NCBI RefSeq assembly: GCF_036016755.1
Contig: NZ_JAYXIH010000007.1
Span: 62,001 to 126,000, forward strand
Direction of reading: 5' to 3'
Length of the DNA stretch: 64,000 nucleotides
Origin: Aurantimonas coralicida_A
Lineage (GTDB): Bacteria; Pseudomonadota; Alphaproteobacteria; Rhizobiales; Rhizobiaceae
The position numbers were made by a program, and so were the translations under genes. This document shows positions 35,074-42,706 of this stretch, piece after piece (within the stretch, counting starts at the first letter, position 1; each line of letters opens with the position of its first letter). The notes under the pieces are model-generated. The model saw nothing but the letters and a program-made list of their open reading frames with translations, had not been told where the DNA came from and did no database searches.

Positions 35074-35469
35074 TCACGCACGGTCTGGCTCCTTACCGGC
35101 TGCTGCGCTCTCGATTGCGTCGACCACCTTGTGAAGCGATGCGACGGCCGGCTCCCGCATGCCGGCAGGCAGACCGCTCAGCCGCCTCGCCAGCTTCATC
35201 ACATCGGCGGGGTAGAAGCTAATCGGATCGGCTGTCTCGTCCTCTCCGATCAGTTCGACAACCTGAACTCCCAAGGCCTTCGCCGCCTTGCGCAGGCGCG
35301 ATCCTGAAATCCGGTTCGTGCCCTTTTCGTATTTCTGCACCTGCTGAAACGAGACGCCGATTGCATTGCCTAAGTCTGCTTGGCTCATGCCCTTGAATGC
35401 CCGGCAGGCGCGCAGTTTTTCGCCAATCGAGATATCTTCAGGATTTGCAGCTTTCGCCAGCGTGGTCAT
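35074..35469 (-). CDS. XRE-family helix-turn-helix repressor
   Basis: 131 residues. A Cro/C1-type helix-turn-helix at about 16-68 (IGEKLRACRAFKGMSQADLGNAIGVSFQQVQKYEKGTNRISGSRLRKAAKALGV) is followed by a helical tail. This is the usual build of alphaproteobacterial prophage and island repressors. It is the second gene of a leftward pair, overlapping the first by ATGA, and probably maintains the integrated state. It has no LexA-type cleavage domain, so SOS induction would have to be indirect. Confidence 0.85.
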   Translation of the reverse strand: MTTLAKAANPEDISIGEKLRACRAFKGMSQADLGNAIGVSFQQVQKYEKGTNRISGSRLRKAAKALGVQVVELIGEDETADPISFYPADVMKLARRLSGLPAGMREPAVASLHKVVDAIESAAAGKEPDRA

Positions 35470-35711
35470 TGGCTGGTTTCCTTCCTCAGCCTCACGCCCG
35501 CGCCGCCACCATTGGCGTCTATGAAAGTCACGCCGGCATCTTCCAGTGCCCGCCGCACTGCCTCGACATTATCGGCCGCGCTGCGCCCCGGCCCCAGCCG
35601 CTCCATTCTCTTGATCGTCGGGAGCGAGACCCCCGCCAGCTCGGCAAGTGCCGCTTGGGACACATCCACAAGCGCGCGTCCCGCCCGGATCTGGCTTGAA
35701 GTAATCACCAC
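35466..35711 (-). CDS. Small XRE-type DNA-binding protein
   Basis: 81 residues from a GTG at 35711. SSQIRAGRALVDVSQAALAELAGVSLPTIKRMERLG is a clear helix-turn-helix, followed by RRALEDAGVTFID, the compact transcription-regulator type common in Hyphomicrobiales. It is similar in plan to the protein at 39856-40143 of this element. First gene of the leftward repressor pair, divergent from 35825. Confidence 0.8.
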   Translation of the reverse strand: MVITSSQIRAGRALVDVSQAALAELAGVSLPTIKRMERLGPGRSAADNVEAVRRALEDAGVTFIDANGGGAGVRLRKETSQ

Positions 35712-35746
35712 ATTTCGCCCTTCGTGACCCCTTTAGGACATTTTGT

Positions 35747-35787
35747 GACGCCAAAGGGTTTACATTTGGTGTCGTGAATCATACATA
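35747..35787 (+). promoter_or_regulatory. Rightward promoter with overlapping operator
   Basis: TTTACA (35759-35764), 17 bases, then TACATA (35782-35787), or CATAAT with a 19-base spacer, makes a good sigma-70 promoter toward 35825. An inverted repeat GACGCCAAA / TTTGGTGTC (35747-35755 and 35765-35773, one mismatch) straddles the -35 box. One or both repressors encoded to the left probably bind it, giving a C1/Cro-like switch. Confidence 0.6.
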
Positions 35788-35824
35788 ATGGGTCACAGAC
35801 GATCCAACAAGGGAGACCCAACCG

Positions 35825-36142
35825 ATGTTTGACCGCCGCGCCATCATGCAAGATGCCTGGACCCGCTACCGCAAGCACAAGACTCGCACCTTCAACCGCG
35901 AATGGTTCCGGGCCGCGCTCATGTGGGCATGGAAGGACGCCAAGGCAGCCGCTGCCATCGTCGCCACCCGACAGGCGCAGGAAGCGACTGCCGAACGTGT
36001 CCGCGCAGAGATTGCCGCCGAGAAGGCTGCTGGCAAGTTCCGCCCGGTTTCCACCGCCGAGCTTGCCGAGCTGACGATCAGCGCCACCCCCTTCCGTCAT
36101 TCGATCCAGCGCATCCGCACCGAATACGCCACCGCAGCCTAA
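35825..36142 (+). CDS. Hypothetical protein under the switch promoter
   Basis: 105 residues, charged and helical: MFDRRAIMQDAWTRYRKHKTRTFNREWFRAALMWAWKDAKAAAAI, then an Ala/Glu coil. AGGGAG lies about ten bases before the ATG. No family recognised. It is the first gene transcribed when the leftward repressors release the operator. Confidence 0.6.
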   Translation: MFDRRAIMQDAWTRYRKHKTRTFNREWFRAALMWAWKDAKAAAAIVATRQAQEATAERVRAEIAAEKAAGKFRPVSTAELAELTISATPFRHSIQRIRTEYATAA

Positions 36143-36192
36143 CCCTGCCGCGCAGCGCGGCACTATCGAACCACCAACAATTGGAGAAGATC

Positions 36193-36909
36193 ATGCGTAA
36201 CGACCCAATCGGGGCGAATGGCGAAGCCATGCCCACAATCACCCGCCGCGCCGTCCTGACCACTGGAGCCGCAGCCGCGGCCATGGCAACGGTGCCGGCC
36301 ACATCGACCGCCGCGCCGCAGATCGCTGCCGAGCTGGTCGACCTGATCGCCAAGACCCTGCAGGCCGTAGCCACATGGGAAACCACAATCGACCCGCTGG
36401 AGCACGCCACTGACGCATGGAAAGCCCATGTGAAGGCCAACCCGCTGCCGATGGTCCCGTATTTCGGCGGTGCCATCGAGACCGGCCTTTTCGACCGCGA
36501 GCAGATGCATCGCGAGATCCGTGAGAAGTACCGCGGGCAGGCCGCAGCCGTCGCAGCGTTCTCGAAGATGGACCCGACGTTGGCCGAGGCCATGACCGCC
36601 ACCCTGCGCACCAAGGAGGCCGAAAACCTTGCGCTGGCAGACCGGATCTATGACGAGAAGGAAAGCCGCATGGAAGCATTCGGCCTGTCGGCAGCCAAGG
36701 AAGCCTATGAGGCCACCAGCGACGCATGGGAACAGGCCCTTTGGGATTTGCTGGAATACGACACGACCAGCCTTGCCGAAGAACGCGCCCGCGCCGCCGC
36801 CATCGTTGGCAACACCGTTACCCGCGAAATTATGATGATGGACGAGCGCTTTTCCAGCGGCCTGCTCTACACGGTCGCCGGCATCGCCCACCCCGACCCG
36901 GAGACGTGA
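36193..36909 (+). CDS. Hypothetical protein with a twin-arginine signal
   Basis: 238 residues from the ATG at 36193 (GGAGAAG upstream). TRRAVLTTGAAAAAMATVPATSTAAP (about 17-42) looks like a Tat export signal: twin arginine, hydrophobic core, Ala-x-Ala end. The mature part is acidic and helical, without cysteines or a metal motif to explain folded export. Function unknown. It follows the gene at 35825 in the same direction, and a hairpin terminator follows it. Confidence 0.6.
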   Translation: MRNDPIGANGEAMPTITRRAVLTTGAAAAAMATVPATSTAAPQIAAELVDLIAKTLQAVATWETTIDPLEHATDAWKAHVKANPLPMVPYFGGAIETGLFDREQMHREIREKYRGQAAAVAAFSKMDPTLAEAMTATLRTKEAENLALADRIYDEKESRMEAFGLSAAKEAYEATSDAWEQALWDLLEYDTTSLAEERARAAAIVGNTVTREIMMMDERFSSGLLYTVAGIAHPDPET

Positions 36910-36918
36910 GCACGTCGG

Positions 36919-36943
36919 AAGGGCTGGCCTCGTGTCGGCCCTT
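36919..36943 (+). terminator. Probable terminator after the Tat-signal protein
   Basis: AAGGGC (36919-36924) pairs with GCCCTT (36938-36943) across a 13-base loop, followed by the T-rich stretch CTTCATTTC. It lies between convergent genes. Confidence 0.5.
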
Positions 36944-36963
36944 CTTCATTTCAGGCTGGTCCC

Positions 36964-37209
36964 TTACACAATGGATCGAGCCGCGTCCTCGATATGGAGC
37001 TTCGTCTTCCGATCGGCACTGATGCCGTTGATGTGTTGATGGGCAAGCTCCAGAAGAGCTGCCGACACATCGTTTTCGCTCCACCCCGCAGCTTGTGCCC
37101 GCGCCGCCAATTCCTGAAAGGCAGGCTCGATCGCGACCAGGCAGTCCAGCGAACGATCGGCATAATCCTCTGGCCGTTTTGGGGATGCGATTTCGTCTGT
37201 GGGTGCCAT
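36964..37209 (-). CDS. Small hypothetical protein
   Basis: 81 residues from the ATG at 37209, with GGAAGG upstream; an extension to 37275 is open but less likely. Sequence SLDCLVAIEPAFQELAARAQAAGWSENDVSAALLELAHQHINGISADRKT is a helical bundle seen in short proteins of rhizobial islands, where no function is known to me. Leftward and convergent with the Tat-signal gene. Confidence 0.6.
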   Translation of the reverse strand: MAPTDEIASPKRPEDYADRSLDCLVAIEPAFQELAARAQAAGWSENDVSAALLELAHQHINGISADRKTKLHIEDAARSIV

Positions 37210-37379
37210 GAGATTCAATCCTTCCGCCGTCCTCTTCGGGGGAAGTCCTACAGGAATGAGTCCCCGGAATGACATTTGAATTGGTTCGCCTCCCGGCTTT
37301 CATCTGTGTACCGTTCACGGATGGCTGTGCCGGGCGGAGGTTGCTGAAGGTGCGACATATGATTGGAGCCGAACCTAAT

Positions 37380-37703
37380 ATGCGGGGACCAATGCGAGCA
37401 TTGCTAGTCGCTGCGGCGGCACTCTTGAGCGTCACGGCGGCGTCTGCGGAATGCAGGTTTGTCAATTTGAAGGACGATACGGTTTCGGTGTCCTTCGAGC
37501 AGAACGACGCGCTTCTAAGCATTCGAGGCAAGACGCACCGTTACTCTACGGGAAGCGTCGGCACCGGCATGGATCGCCGCGTCGCCTACCCGATGGAACC
37601 GGATGAATTCGAAAAAGGCGGCACGCCGTTTGAGGTTCACGAGTTCGACGGCCACACGTTCCTGACATGGGGTGCGGATCTGCTCGTCGAGCGTTGCCAA
37701 TGA
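37380..37703 (+). CDS. Small exported protein of unknown function
   Basis: 107 residues from the ATG at 37380 (or 37392), both just before the signal peptide MRALLVAAAALLSVTAASA. The mature part has two cysteines and a beta-rich pattern (CRFVNLKDDTVSVSF...GHTFLTWGADLLVERC), with the cysteines near the two ends, likely a disulfide. Periplasmic. No family recognised. Confidence 0.6.
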   Translation: MRGPMRALLVAAAALLSVTAASAECRFVNLKDDTVSVSFEQNDALLSIRGKTHRYSTGSVGTGMDRRVAYPMEPDEFEKGGTPFEVHEFDGHTFLTWGADLLVERCQ

Positions 37704-37718
37704 TGGCGCTTCGAAGGG

Positions 37719-38078
37719 ATGGGGATGACTGACGCCTTCCGTGCCGTAATTGCGGCGACCTTTCTCACTGGACCGTTTGCAGCAACAACGCCGGCCATAG
37801 CGCTAACCGGCGCTGAGTTGATGCAGGACGGACGATTTACTGAAGGGTACGCTTGGGGTGTCGTAGCGATGATGACGGGAATCGTGGTGAAGGATGATGA
37901 CCATAACAAGCTCGTTTTTCATTACGATCAGTGCCTGCGGTCTTCCAAAATTAACAGTCGCGTGCTTCTCGACGGCGTCCAAGAATTCATCGAACGGAAC
38001 CCCAAGAACTTGGCGCTGCCGGCGTTTTTCCCGGTCCTAAACTTCCTCGGCGAAATGTGTGGAAGCCCTGATGACTGA
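37719..38078 (+). CDS. Small exported protein resembling the Rap1a/Tai immunity fold
   Basis: 119 residues with a signal peptide ending near ATTPAIA. The mature pattern ALTGAELMQDG...FTEGYAWGVV...DQCLRSSKINSRVLLDGVQEFIERNPKNLALPAFFPVLNFLGEMCG follows the layout of Rap1a/Tai-like periplasmic proteins: a helix, Tyr-Gly-Val, Cys-x-P/R, V-L-D-V-F---NP, L-PA, and a final Cys. In Serratia such proteins are immunity proteins to amidase toxins, but many are orphans. The match is by pattern only. It starts 15 bases after the previous stop. Confidence 0.55.
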   Translation: MGMTDAFRAVIAATFLTGPFAATTPAIALTGAELMQDGRFTEGYAWGVVAMMTGIVVKDDDHNKLVFHYDQCLRSSKINSRVLLDGVQEFIERNPKNLALPAFFPVLNFLGEMCGSPDD

Positions 38079-38359
38079 CCCCAACCTATTCTGGACCATC
38101 CCCGCGGCCGTCCTGTGGGCGCCGCCCATCGTCCCCGTTCATCGAAACGGCCGATGAGGAAACCGCCGCCTGACGATAGAGCCGCGCCCGCATCCAGGCG
38201 TCGATCTCTTTCCGGCTCTGTCGGGATCACCGGCATCGCCTTGGGGCACTCTATGCATCGAGGCGAAGGTGAAATGGGTCTCCGCTTAGCACCATTCATC
38301 AACCAGTCATGATGGCGCCGATAGCTTCGGGTGATCGGTTCTCATTTCCGGGGCCTGCC

Positions 38360-39093
38360 ATGACCCGCCATTCTTGCCGACTAATCGTAGCCGCTTGCGG
38401 CCTTTCTGCTCTCGCTGCAACGGGCGCTCGTGCTGGTCAGGTTGTTCCAGGTGAGGAGCACTGTGTCATAAACGTTGCGACCGACGACCGTCTGAACATC
38501 CGAGCCAAGCCCAACGCGCAGGCCGCCATCCACGGCAGAAAACGTCATGACGCCTGTGGGATCATGGTGACAGGGTCTTGCAAGGGCAACTGGTGCCCGG
38601 TCGAGGAGGGTCATGTGACGGGGTGGGTCCACAGCCACTTCATCGCTATGGTCTCGCCAGCTCTTTACTGCGTCGCCGGCGTTGCACCGGGCGACATCCT
38701 CCGGTTAAGCGGCAATGCCGTCATCGACTGATTGCCGCCGGGGGAAGGCATCACGATTTCGGTGACACCTTGGGAAAGCACCGGGTGTTCCGAGAGTTTC
38801 TTGTGCTGGGGCTGCCACGCCAATTCCATGCCCTCGACCAACGGCTTCATGGCGACCAACGTCGTCTCCGGGGAATCTCCCGGCTGCACGAACAGGGTCG
38901 CGCCGTGGAATTGGATTGTGGTAATAGCTTTAATCTTCGCGCATACCCTTCCGCCCAGTCGAGAGTTCTGACCAAACTTGATCGGCACCAATGCGGCATC
39001 GCCTTCCTGCCCTATGCCGTCGGCGGATGGCAAAAAATCCGCGCCAACGGCTGGGAGGGCTGGGCTAGTCGCCGTTATCTCAGCGGCCAGTGA
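38360..39093 (+). pseudogene. Exported SH3-domain protein, interrupted
   Basis: The gene starts at 38360 with a signal peptide (RLIVAACGLSALAATGARA) and an SH3-like repeat (DDRLNIRAKPNAQ...CPVEEGHVTGWVHSHFIA). The frame stops at 38731. A second SH3 repeat (NLRAYPSAQSRVLTKLDRHQCGIAFLPYAVGGWQKIRANGWEGWASRRYLSGQ) resumes near 38918 in another frame and ends at 39093. The 220 bases between encode, on the other strand, part of a phage antirepressor. A two-SH3 periplasmic protein was therefore split by a foreign insertion. Confidence 0.65.
38698..38925 (-). pseudogene. P22-antirepressor N-terminal domain fragment
   Basis: Read leftward, the segment ITTIQFHGATLFVQPGDS...TTLVAMKPLVEGMELAWQPQHKKLSEHPVLSQGVTEIVMPSPGGNQ matches the start of phage antirepressor (P22_AR_N) domains: FHG-TL, V-MKP-VE-MGL-WQ-Q--KL. 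Both ends run into SH3-gene sequence, so only about 75 codons remain. It looks like a piece of phage DNA inserted in the SH3 gene. Confidence 0.6.
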
Positions 39094-39158
39094 AACAACA
39101 AAAAGCCGCCGCCCTGGTGAAGGGATGGCGGGTCTGGCTTGACAGCGATGGGCGAAGG

Positions 39159-39356
39159 TCAGGAGTGGGACGAGACTGCCGGGTGCGCTTCCCCAGCGCT
39201 CGTGATTACGATCCTGAAGGGGTCCTGCCTAACGTCCGCGAGCCCCCGCTCGATCAATTCCCAAGCAGCGGGCGGATCGAAATGGCGGGCGAGCTTGACC
39301 GCCTGGATCTTCCCGAGCAGAGCGAACGCATCGTCCGTCAGATATTCCGTCTGCAT
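39159..39356 (-). CDS. Small hypothetical protein
   Basis: 65 residues from the ATG at 39356, which has a strong GGGGGAG box four bases upstream. MQTEYLTDDAFALLGKIQAVKLARHFDPPAAWELIERGLAD is helical with no recognised family. The longer open frame to 39593 is a shadow. Confidence 0.55.
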   Translation of the reverse strand: MQTEYLTDDAFALLGKIQAVKLARHFDPPAAWELIERGLADVRQDPFRIVITSAGEAHPAVSSHS

Positions 39357-39855
39357 CGAACTCCCCCAAATCAAGGTCGCGTTGACAACCACTCCTCCTA
39401 AGTGACGGTTTGATTTGGACAAACTTGTGGCCGCCACTTCTTGGCGCATGTCGGATAGCCGAGACGGGCCCCGGAACGCCAGAAAACCGCCGCCCGGTGA
39501 CGGAACGGCGACGATATGGCCGATAAGGGACCGACAGGGTATCCGGGCGCGGCGTCCGTCTTCGCAGCCCTTGATGCGGCTGCCGGCGGTCATTGGGCGC
39601 CTCTAAAGTAGAGGCGGATAGACGCCCGCCCCAGGCAAACGCTCGCCCGTCGCAAAACCAGTCAGTTGATTAACCGATTGACGGATCACGCACTTTCCGA
39701 CGCTACGATCATACTCCTCAGCCATCGACAAGGTGCCGCTGAGCGCCGGGTCAAGGGCGAAGGATCGCATCGCATAACTCTTAGGTTATGATATAACGTT
39801 TGTTAGGTGCCATAGGCATGGTTTTGCCAGCCCCTAACGCGAGCGGAGTGCGGCA
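39357..39855. other. Non-coding stretch with two inverted repeats
   Basis: About 500 bases with no convincing gene. A perfect stem CGCCTCT/AGAGGCG with a 5-base loop stands at 39598-39616. CATAAC/GTTATG (39773-39790) lies about 65 bases before the regulator gene at 39856, in an AT-rich promoter-like stretch (TATGATATAAC), and is a likely operator for it. Confidence 0.45.
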
Positions 39856-40143
39856 ATGGTTATCGATGGTCGGCAAATCAAAGCGGCTCGGGCAATCCTC
39901 GGCTGGACGGTGAGAGAGACGGCGGATGCCTCTGGTGTCCATCGCAACAGCGTCGTCAGGGTGGAATCCGAAACGACATTCCCTCGATCGGCATGGGCGG
40001 CCGACAGGATCGCGGCAGCCATGGAAGCGGCCGGGATATCCTTCGATCAGACGGACGAGGGTCTAGGGGTATCCTTCGAGGCGCCCCGGTATCGAACAGG
40101 GCGCAGATATACGCGACCGGCGCCTGATCGGATCGCCGCGTGA
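39856..40143 (+). CDS. XRE-type DNA-binding protein
   Basis: 95 residues. MVIDGRQIKAARAILGWTVRETADASGVHRNSVVRVESETTFPRSAWAADRIAAAMEAAGISF is a helix-turn-helix followed by the helical end AAMEAAGISFD, the same compact plan as the protein at 35466-35711. Probably an autoregulated transcription factor acting on the CATAAC/GTTATG repeat upstream. Confidence 0.78.
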   Translation: MVIDGRQIKAARAILGWTVRETADASGVHRNSVVRVESETTFPRSAWAADRIAAAMEAAGISFDQTDEGLGVSFEAPRYRTGRRYTRPAPDRIAA

Positions 40144-40311
40144 CCCGGCCGCCGTCCAATAAAATAGAGGGATTTAGGGGGAGTTTTGTGCCGGCAGCAC
40201 GATTAAGCGACCGATACGCGCTCGCGCGCGAGGGCTGCCAAGCGGCTGGAAATCGCCTCGTTGTGCCAGGGGAAGGTTTTTCACGCATCACACGCGCGGG
40301 AAGGATGAGCC

Positions 40312-40542
40312 GTGGAACAGGCGCTATCTGAAAAGCTGATTGATGCTGTCGCCCTCGATGCCTTCGAGCCCCTGCCCGGCTCGGCGCCCGTCCCGATCGT
40401 CGAGAACAAGGCGGGGTGTCGCTGGCCGCTGTCTGAGGGTGGGACCGTCATGGACATGGCAACCCACTACTGCGACTTGGAGCGCTCGCCGGGCTCGTCC
40501 TACTGCCCGACCCATAGGGCGATCAGCACGAAGCCTGCCTAG
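40312..40542 (+). CDS. GcrA-like small protein
   Basis: 76 residues from a GTG with GGAAGGA upstream. GCRWPLSEG...HYCDLERSPGSSYCPTHRAIS carries the CRWP ... YC ... YC--H zinc-ligand pattern that ends GcrA, the alphaproteobacterial cell-cycle regulator that binds sigma-70 at methylated GANTC promoters. The N-terminal helix-turn-helix of GcrA is missing, so this would be a sigma-interacting domain alone. Rhizobial phages carry similar short genes. Function as a modulator of host transcription is inferred. Confidence 0.6.
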   Translation: MEQALSEKLIDAVALDAFEPLPGSAPVPIVENKAGCRWPLSEGGTVMDMATHYCDLERSPGSSYCPTHRAISTKPA

Positions 40543-40602
40543 CCACGGCGGCTTCCTGGCGGTTAAACAAACTTGGGATAACCTGCGGCCGCGCAGGGGG
40601 TC

Positions 40603-40917
40603 TCAATTTTGAGGAGACCCCTCCAACTCCCGCGAGACCCGCAGGGCCGCAGCCTGTGCAGCGTTTGACCTCTCCGTCTCGGATACACCTTCGTTCCACG
40701 GGCCTGTCTGGCTGGGAACGGGCTCCCTTTGATGAACGCGGCATAGCTCTCGCATTCTTTTAAGGGCGGCCCGGGTCACGAAGTCACGGCGGCCGATACG
40801 TTCGATTTCCAGTCTGCCCCGGGCAGCTTCGGCGCGCAGGGTAGCGGGATTTATCTTCCCGCGGAACACTTCCCGGCAGGCTTCGTCAAGCGTCAGGGGC
40901 TCGTCGGCATCATCCAT
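40603..40917 (-). CDS. Excisionase-like DNA-binding protein
   Basis: 104 residues from the ATG at 40917 (AGGAGG upstream). PLTLDEACREVFRGKINPATLRAEAARGRLEIERIGRRDFVTRAALKRMRELCR has the winged-helix pattern of excisionases. Located 2.5 kb from the right att site, it would be the directionality factor for excision; a plain regulator is the alternative. A long upstream in-frame extension is not supported. Confidence 0.65.
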   Translation of the reverse strand: MDDADEPLTLDEACREVFRGKINPATLRAEAARGRLEIERIGRRDFVTRAALKRMRELCRVHQREPVPSQTGPWNEGVSETERSNAAQAAALRVSRELEGSPQN

Positions 40918-41144
40918 TTTCGTTGCCCTCCTGAGAAGCATCCATCTCGGCAAAATCAGGCCGGATAATATGTCCCCATTCGCACTGCAATCCAGTCCCG
41001 GAGCGAATGGGCGGAAGCGTCCCGTCATTTGTGGAAGCAGACCCCGAAGGCGCATAAAGGATTGGATTTCATAAGACCGGCGTGCGGTTGAATAGCGGTC
41101 GTCATTATGCACTGATCACTCCGATCGGCGCGGGTGGTTGGGCG

Positions 41145-42338
41145 ATGACAGGCGGGCGGCAAATACTAGCAGGTCTTTTGGCGCTCTCTGCGGCGGTATT
41201 GTTGTCCAGCCATCAAGCTTGGGCTGCTCCTGAGGGGTTCGGTCCCTTTGTTTACGACCCGGACGTGCCGACTATTATCATTCTCGACGGGGATATTGAG
41301 GACAGGTCGGCGCTGAATTTCCGGCGAGTCTTGAGGGCCGCTCCAAGAGCGCGAACGATAGTTCTCAACAGTCCAGGCGGCTATGTCTCAGAAGCTCTCC
41401 TAATCGCCGACGACGTCCAACAGCGTCAACTTGGGACACTAATACCGCCAGATTCGATATGCTTCTCCGCGTGTTCGTACATTTTTCTTGCCGGCGCTGA
41501 CCGCACTGCAATGGGAAGTCTGGGCGTGCATCAAATCTCCTTAGAAGCGCCAGATCTTGAACGAGCGCAACTCGCGATTTCGGACATTATCGAAGCGCTC
41601 GATCGGTTTGGTGCGCCAGCAGGTGTGCTTACAACGATGTTTCGAACGTCGGCGGATCAGATGCATGTCTTCAGTCCCGAGGAGATTGCGGCCTACGGTA
41701 TCAACCGAATCCGTGAACCATCGGGCTCGCCAGATGCGGCGGCGCTTGGCAACTCACTGGCGACGCGAGGAGGTAACGAACAGTCTCGGCCTCAGGATCT
41801 ACTATTTTATCAAGAGCGGACCGAGACGCTTCCTGGCACTCAGGAAAGCGGCGACGTCGTCTGGTCGGTGGTCAACGAATCGCCGGCCGAAGGCCAACCG
41901 TCCGAGCCGGCGATCCGGGCGGAAGCACAGATTCCCGACGAGAATCTGGAGATGATCATGACCATCCGGCGCAATGCGGACTCTACGCTGCCGGCGAGCC
42001 ACGTCATCGAGCTCCTGTTCACGACGCCGGAGAATTTCAGCGGCGGGAGTGTCGCCAATGTCCAGCGGCTGGCGCTGAAGCCCACTGAGCAAGCCCGCGG
42101 CGAGCCGCTGATCGGCGTGGCGGGCAAGGTTTCCGACGGCTTCTTTATCATCGCACTGAACAATCTCGACCAGGCGATGCAGGACAACATGGCGCTGCTG
42201 CAGAACGAGCAGTGGATCGACATTCCGATCACCTATGCTTCGGGCCGCCGAGCGCTGATCTCGCTAGACAAGGGCGCATCTGGCGATGAGGCGTTTAACG
42301 AAGCGTTTCGGATCTGGAACCGCCAACGTTTAGAATGA
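41145..42338 (+). CDS. Exported ClpP-like serine protease domain with a second C-terminal domain
   Basis: 397 residues from the ATG at 41145. A signal peptide (about 1-28) is followed by a ClpP/crotonase-like domain (about 35-200) with NSPGGYVSEALLIADDV, CFSACSYIFLAGADRTAMGSLGVHQ (serine nucleophile after the ACS turn, likely catalytic histidine), and ADQMHVFSPEEIAAYGI, as in COG3904 periplasmic proteins. After a Gln/Gly-rich linker, a second domain (about 260-397) reads RNADSTLPASHVIELLFTTPENFSGG...VSDGFFIIALNN...WIDIPITYASGRRALISL. Codon use turns more GC-rich in this second half, suggesting a fusion with chromosomal-type sequence. Confidence 0.7.
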   Translation: MTGGRQILAGLLALSAAVLLSSHQAWAAPEGFGPFVYDPDVPTIIILDGDIEDRSALNFRRVLRAAPRARTIVLNSPGGYVSEALLIADDVQQRQLGTLIPPDSICFSACSYIFLAGADRTAMGSLGVHQISLEAPDLERAQLAISDIIEALDRFGAPAGVLTTMFRTSADQMHVFSPEEIAAYGINRIREPSGSPDAAALGNSLATRGGNEQSRPQDLLFYQERTETLPGTQESGDVVWSVVNESPAEGQPSEPAIRAEAQIPDENLEMIMTIRRNADSTLPASHVIELLFTTPENFSGGSVANVQRLALKPTEQARGEPLIGVAGKVSDGFFIIALNNLDQAMQDNMALLQNEQWIDIPITYASGRRALISLDKGASGDEAFNEAFRIWNRQRLE

Positions 42339-42457
42339 CGCTCGACGGTTCGCCAGTCCTGCGAGATTTCCATCTCGGTCGTGGTCGGCCGTGCTGCGAT
42401 AGCGGTTTCAGTCGGCGGTTGATGCGGGCCGACCAAGGTATTGGCCGGCCGCGATCA

Positions 42458-42604
42458 TCAATGGCAGTGAACCGTGCCGGTTCGAGTTTCCATATGGCAG
42501 CACTGACCTGGGGGAGAGCTTTTTCGGCAACCGCCTCCGTGGGCGCTGGCGCTGACGGAAAGCGCGAATGTAAATAGGGCGAGCGTCGACATGAAAGTTC
42601 GCAT
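42458..42604 (-). CDS. Tiny exported YHYH-like Cys/His protein
   Basis: 48 residues from the ATG at 42604, which has a strong GGAGGAGGA box. A signal peptide (MRTFMSTLALFTFALSVSASA) precedes HGGGCRKSSPPGQCCHMETRTGTVHCH, four Cys and four His in the pattern of the YHYH / excalibur-like motif. Metal binding in the periplasm is likely. Function unknown. Confidence 0.6.
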   Translation of the reverse strand: MRTFMSTLALFTFALSVSASAHGGGCRKSSPPGQCCHMETRTGTVHCH

Positions 42605-42706
42605 GGGGTCCTCCTCCGATCGGTGGAGAAACCGTTGCATCTTCACGGTGTGCATGCAACTAACGGTGGCGTGTGACAAAGCTGCGCAGCCATTGCCAGT
42701 CTGACG

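Noticed and set aside
39090..39405. Plus-strand frames downstream of the SH3 pseudogene
   Set aside because: They are antisense to the 65-residue gene at 39159-39356, which has the better ribosome site.
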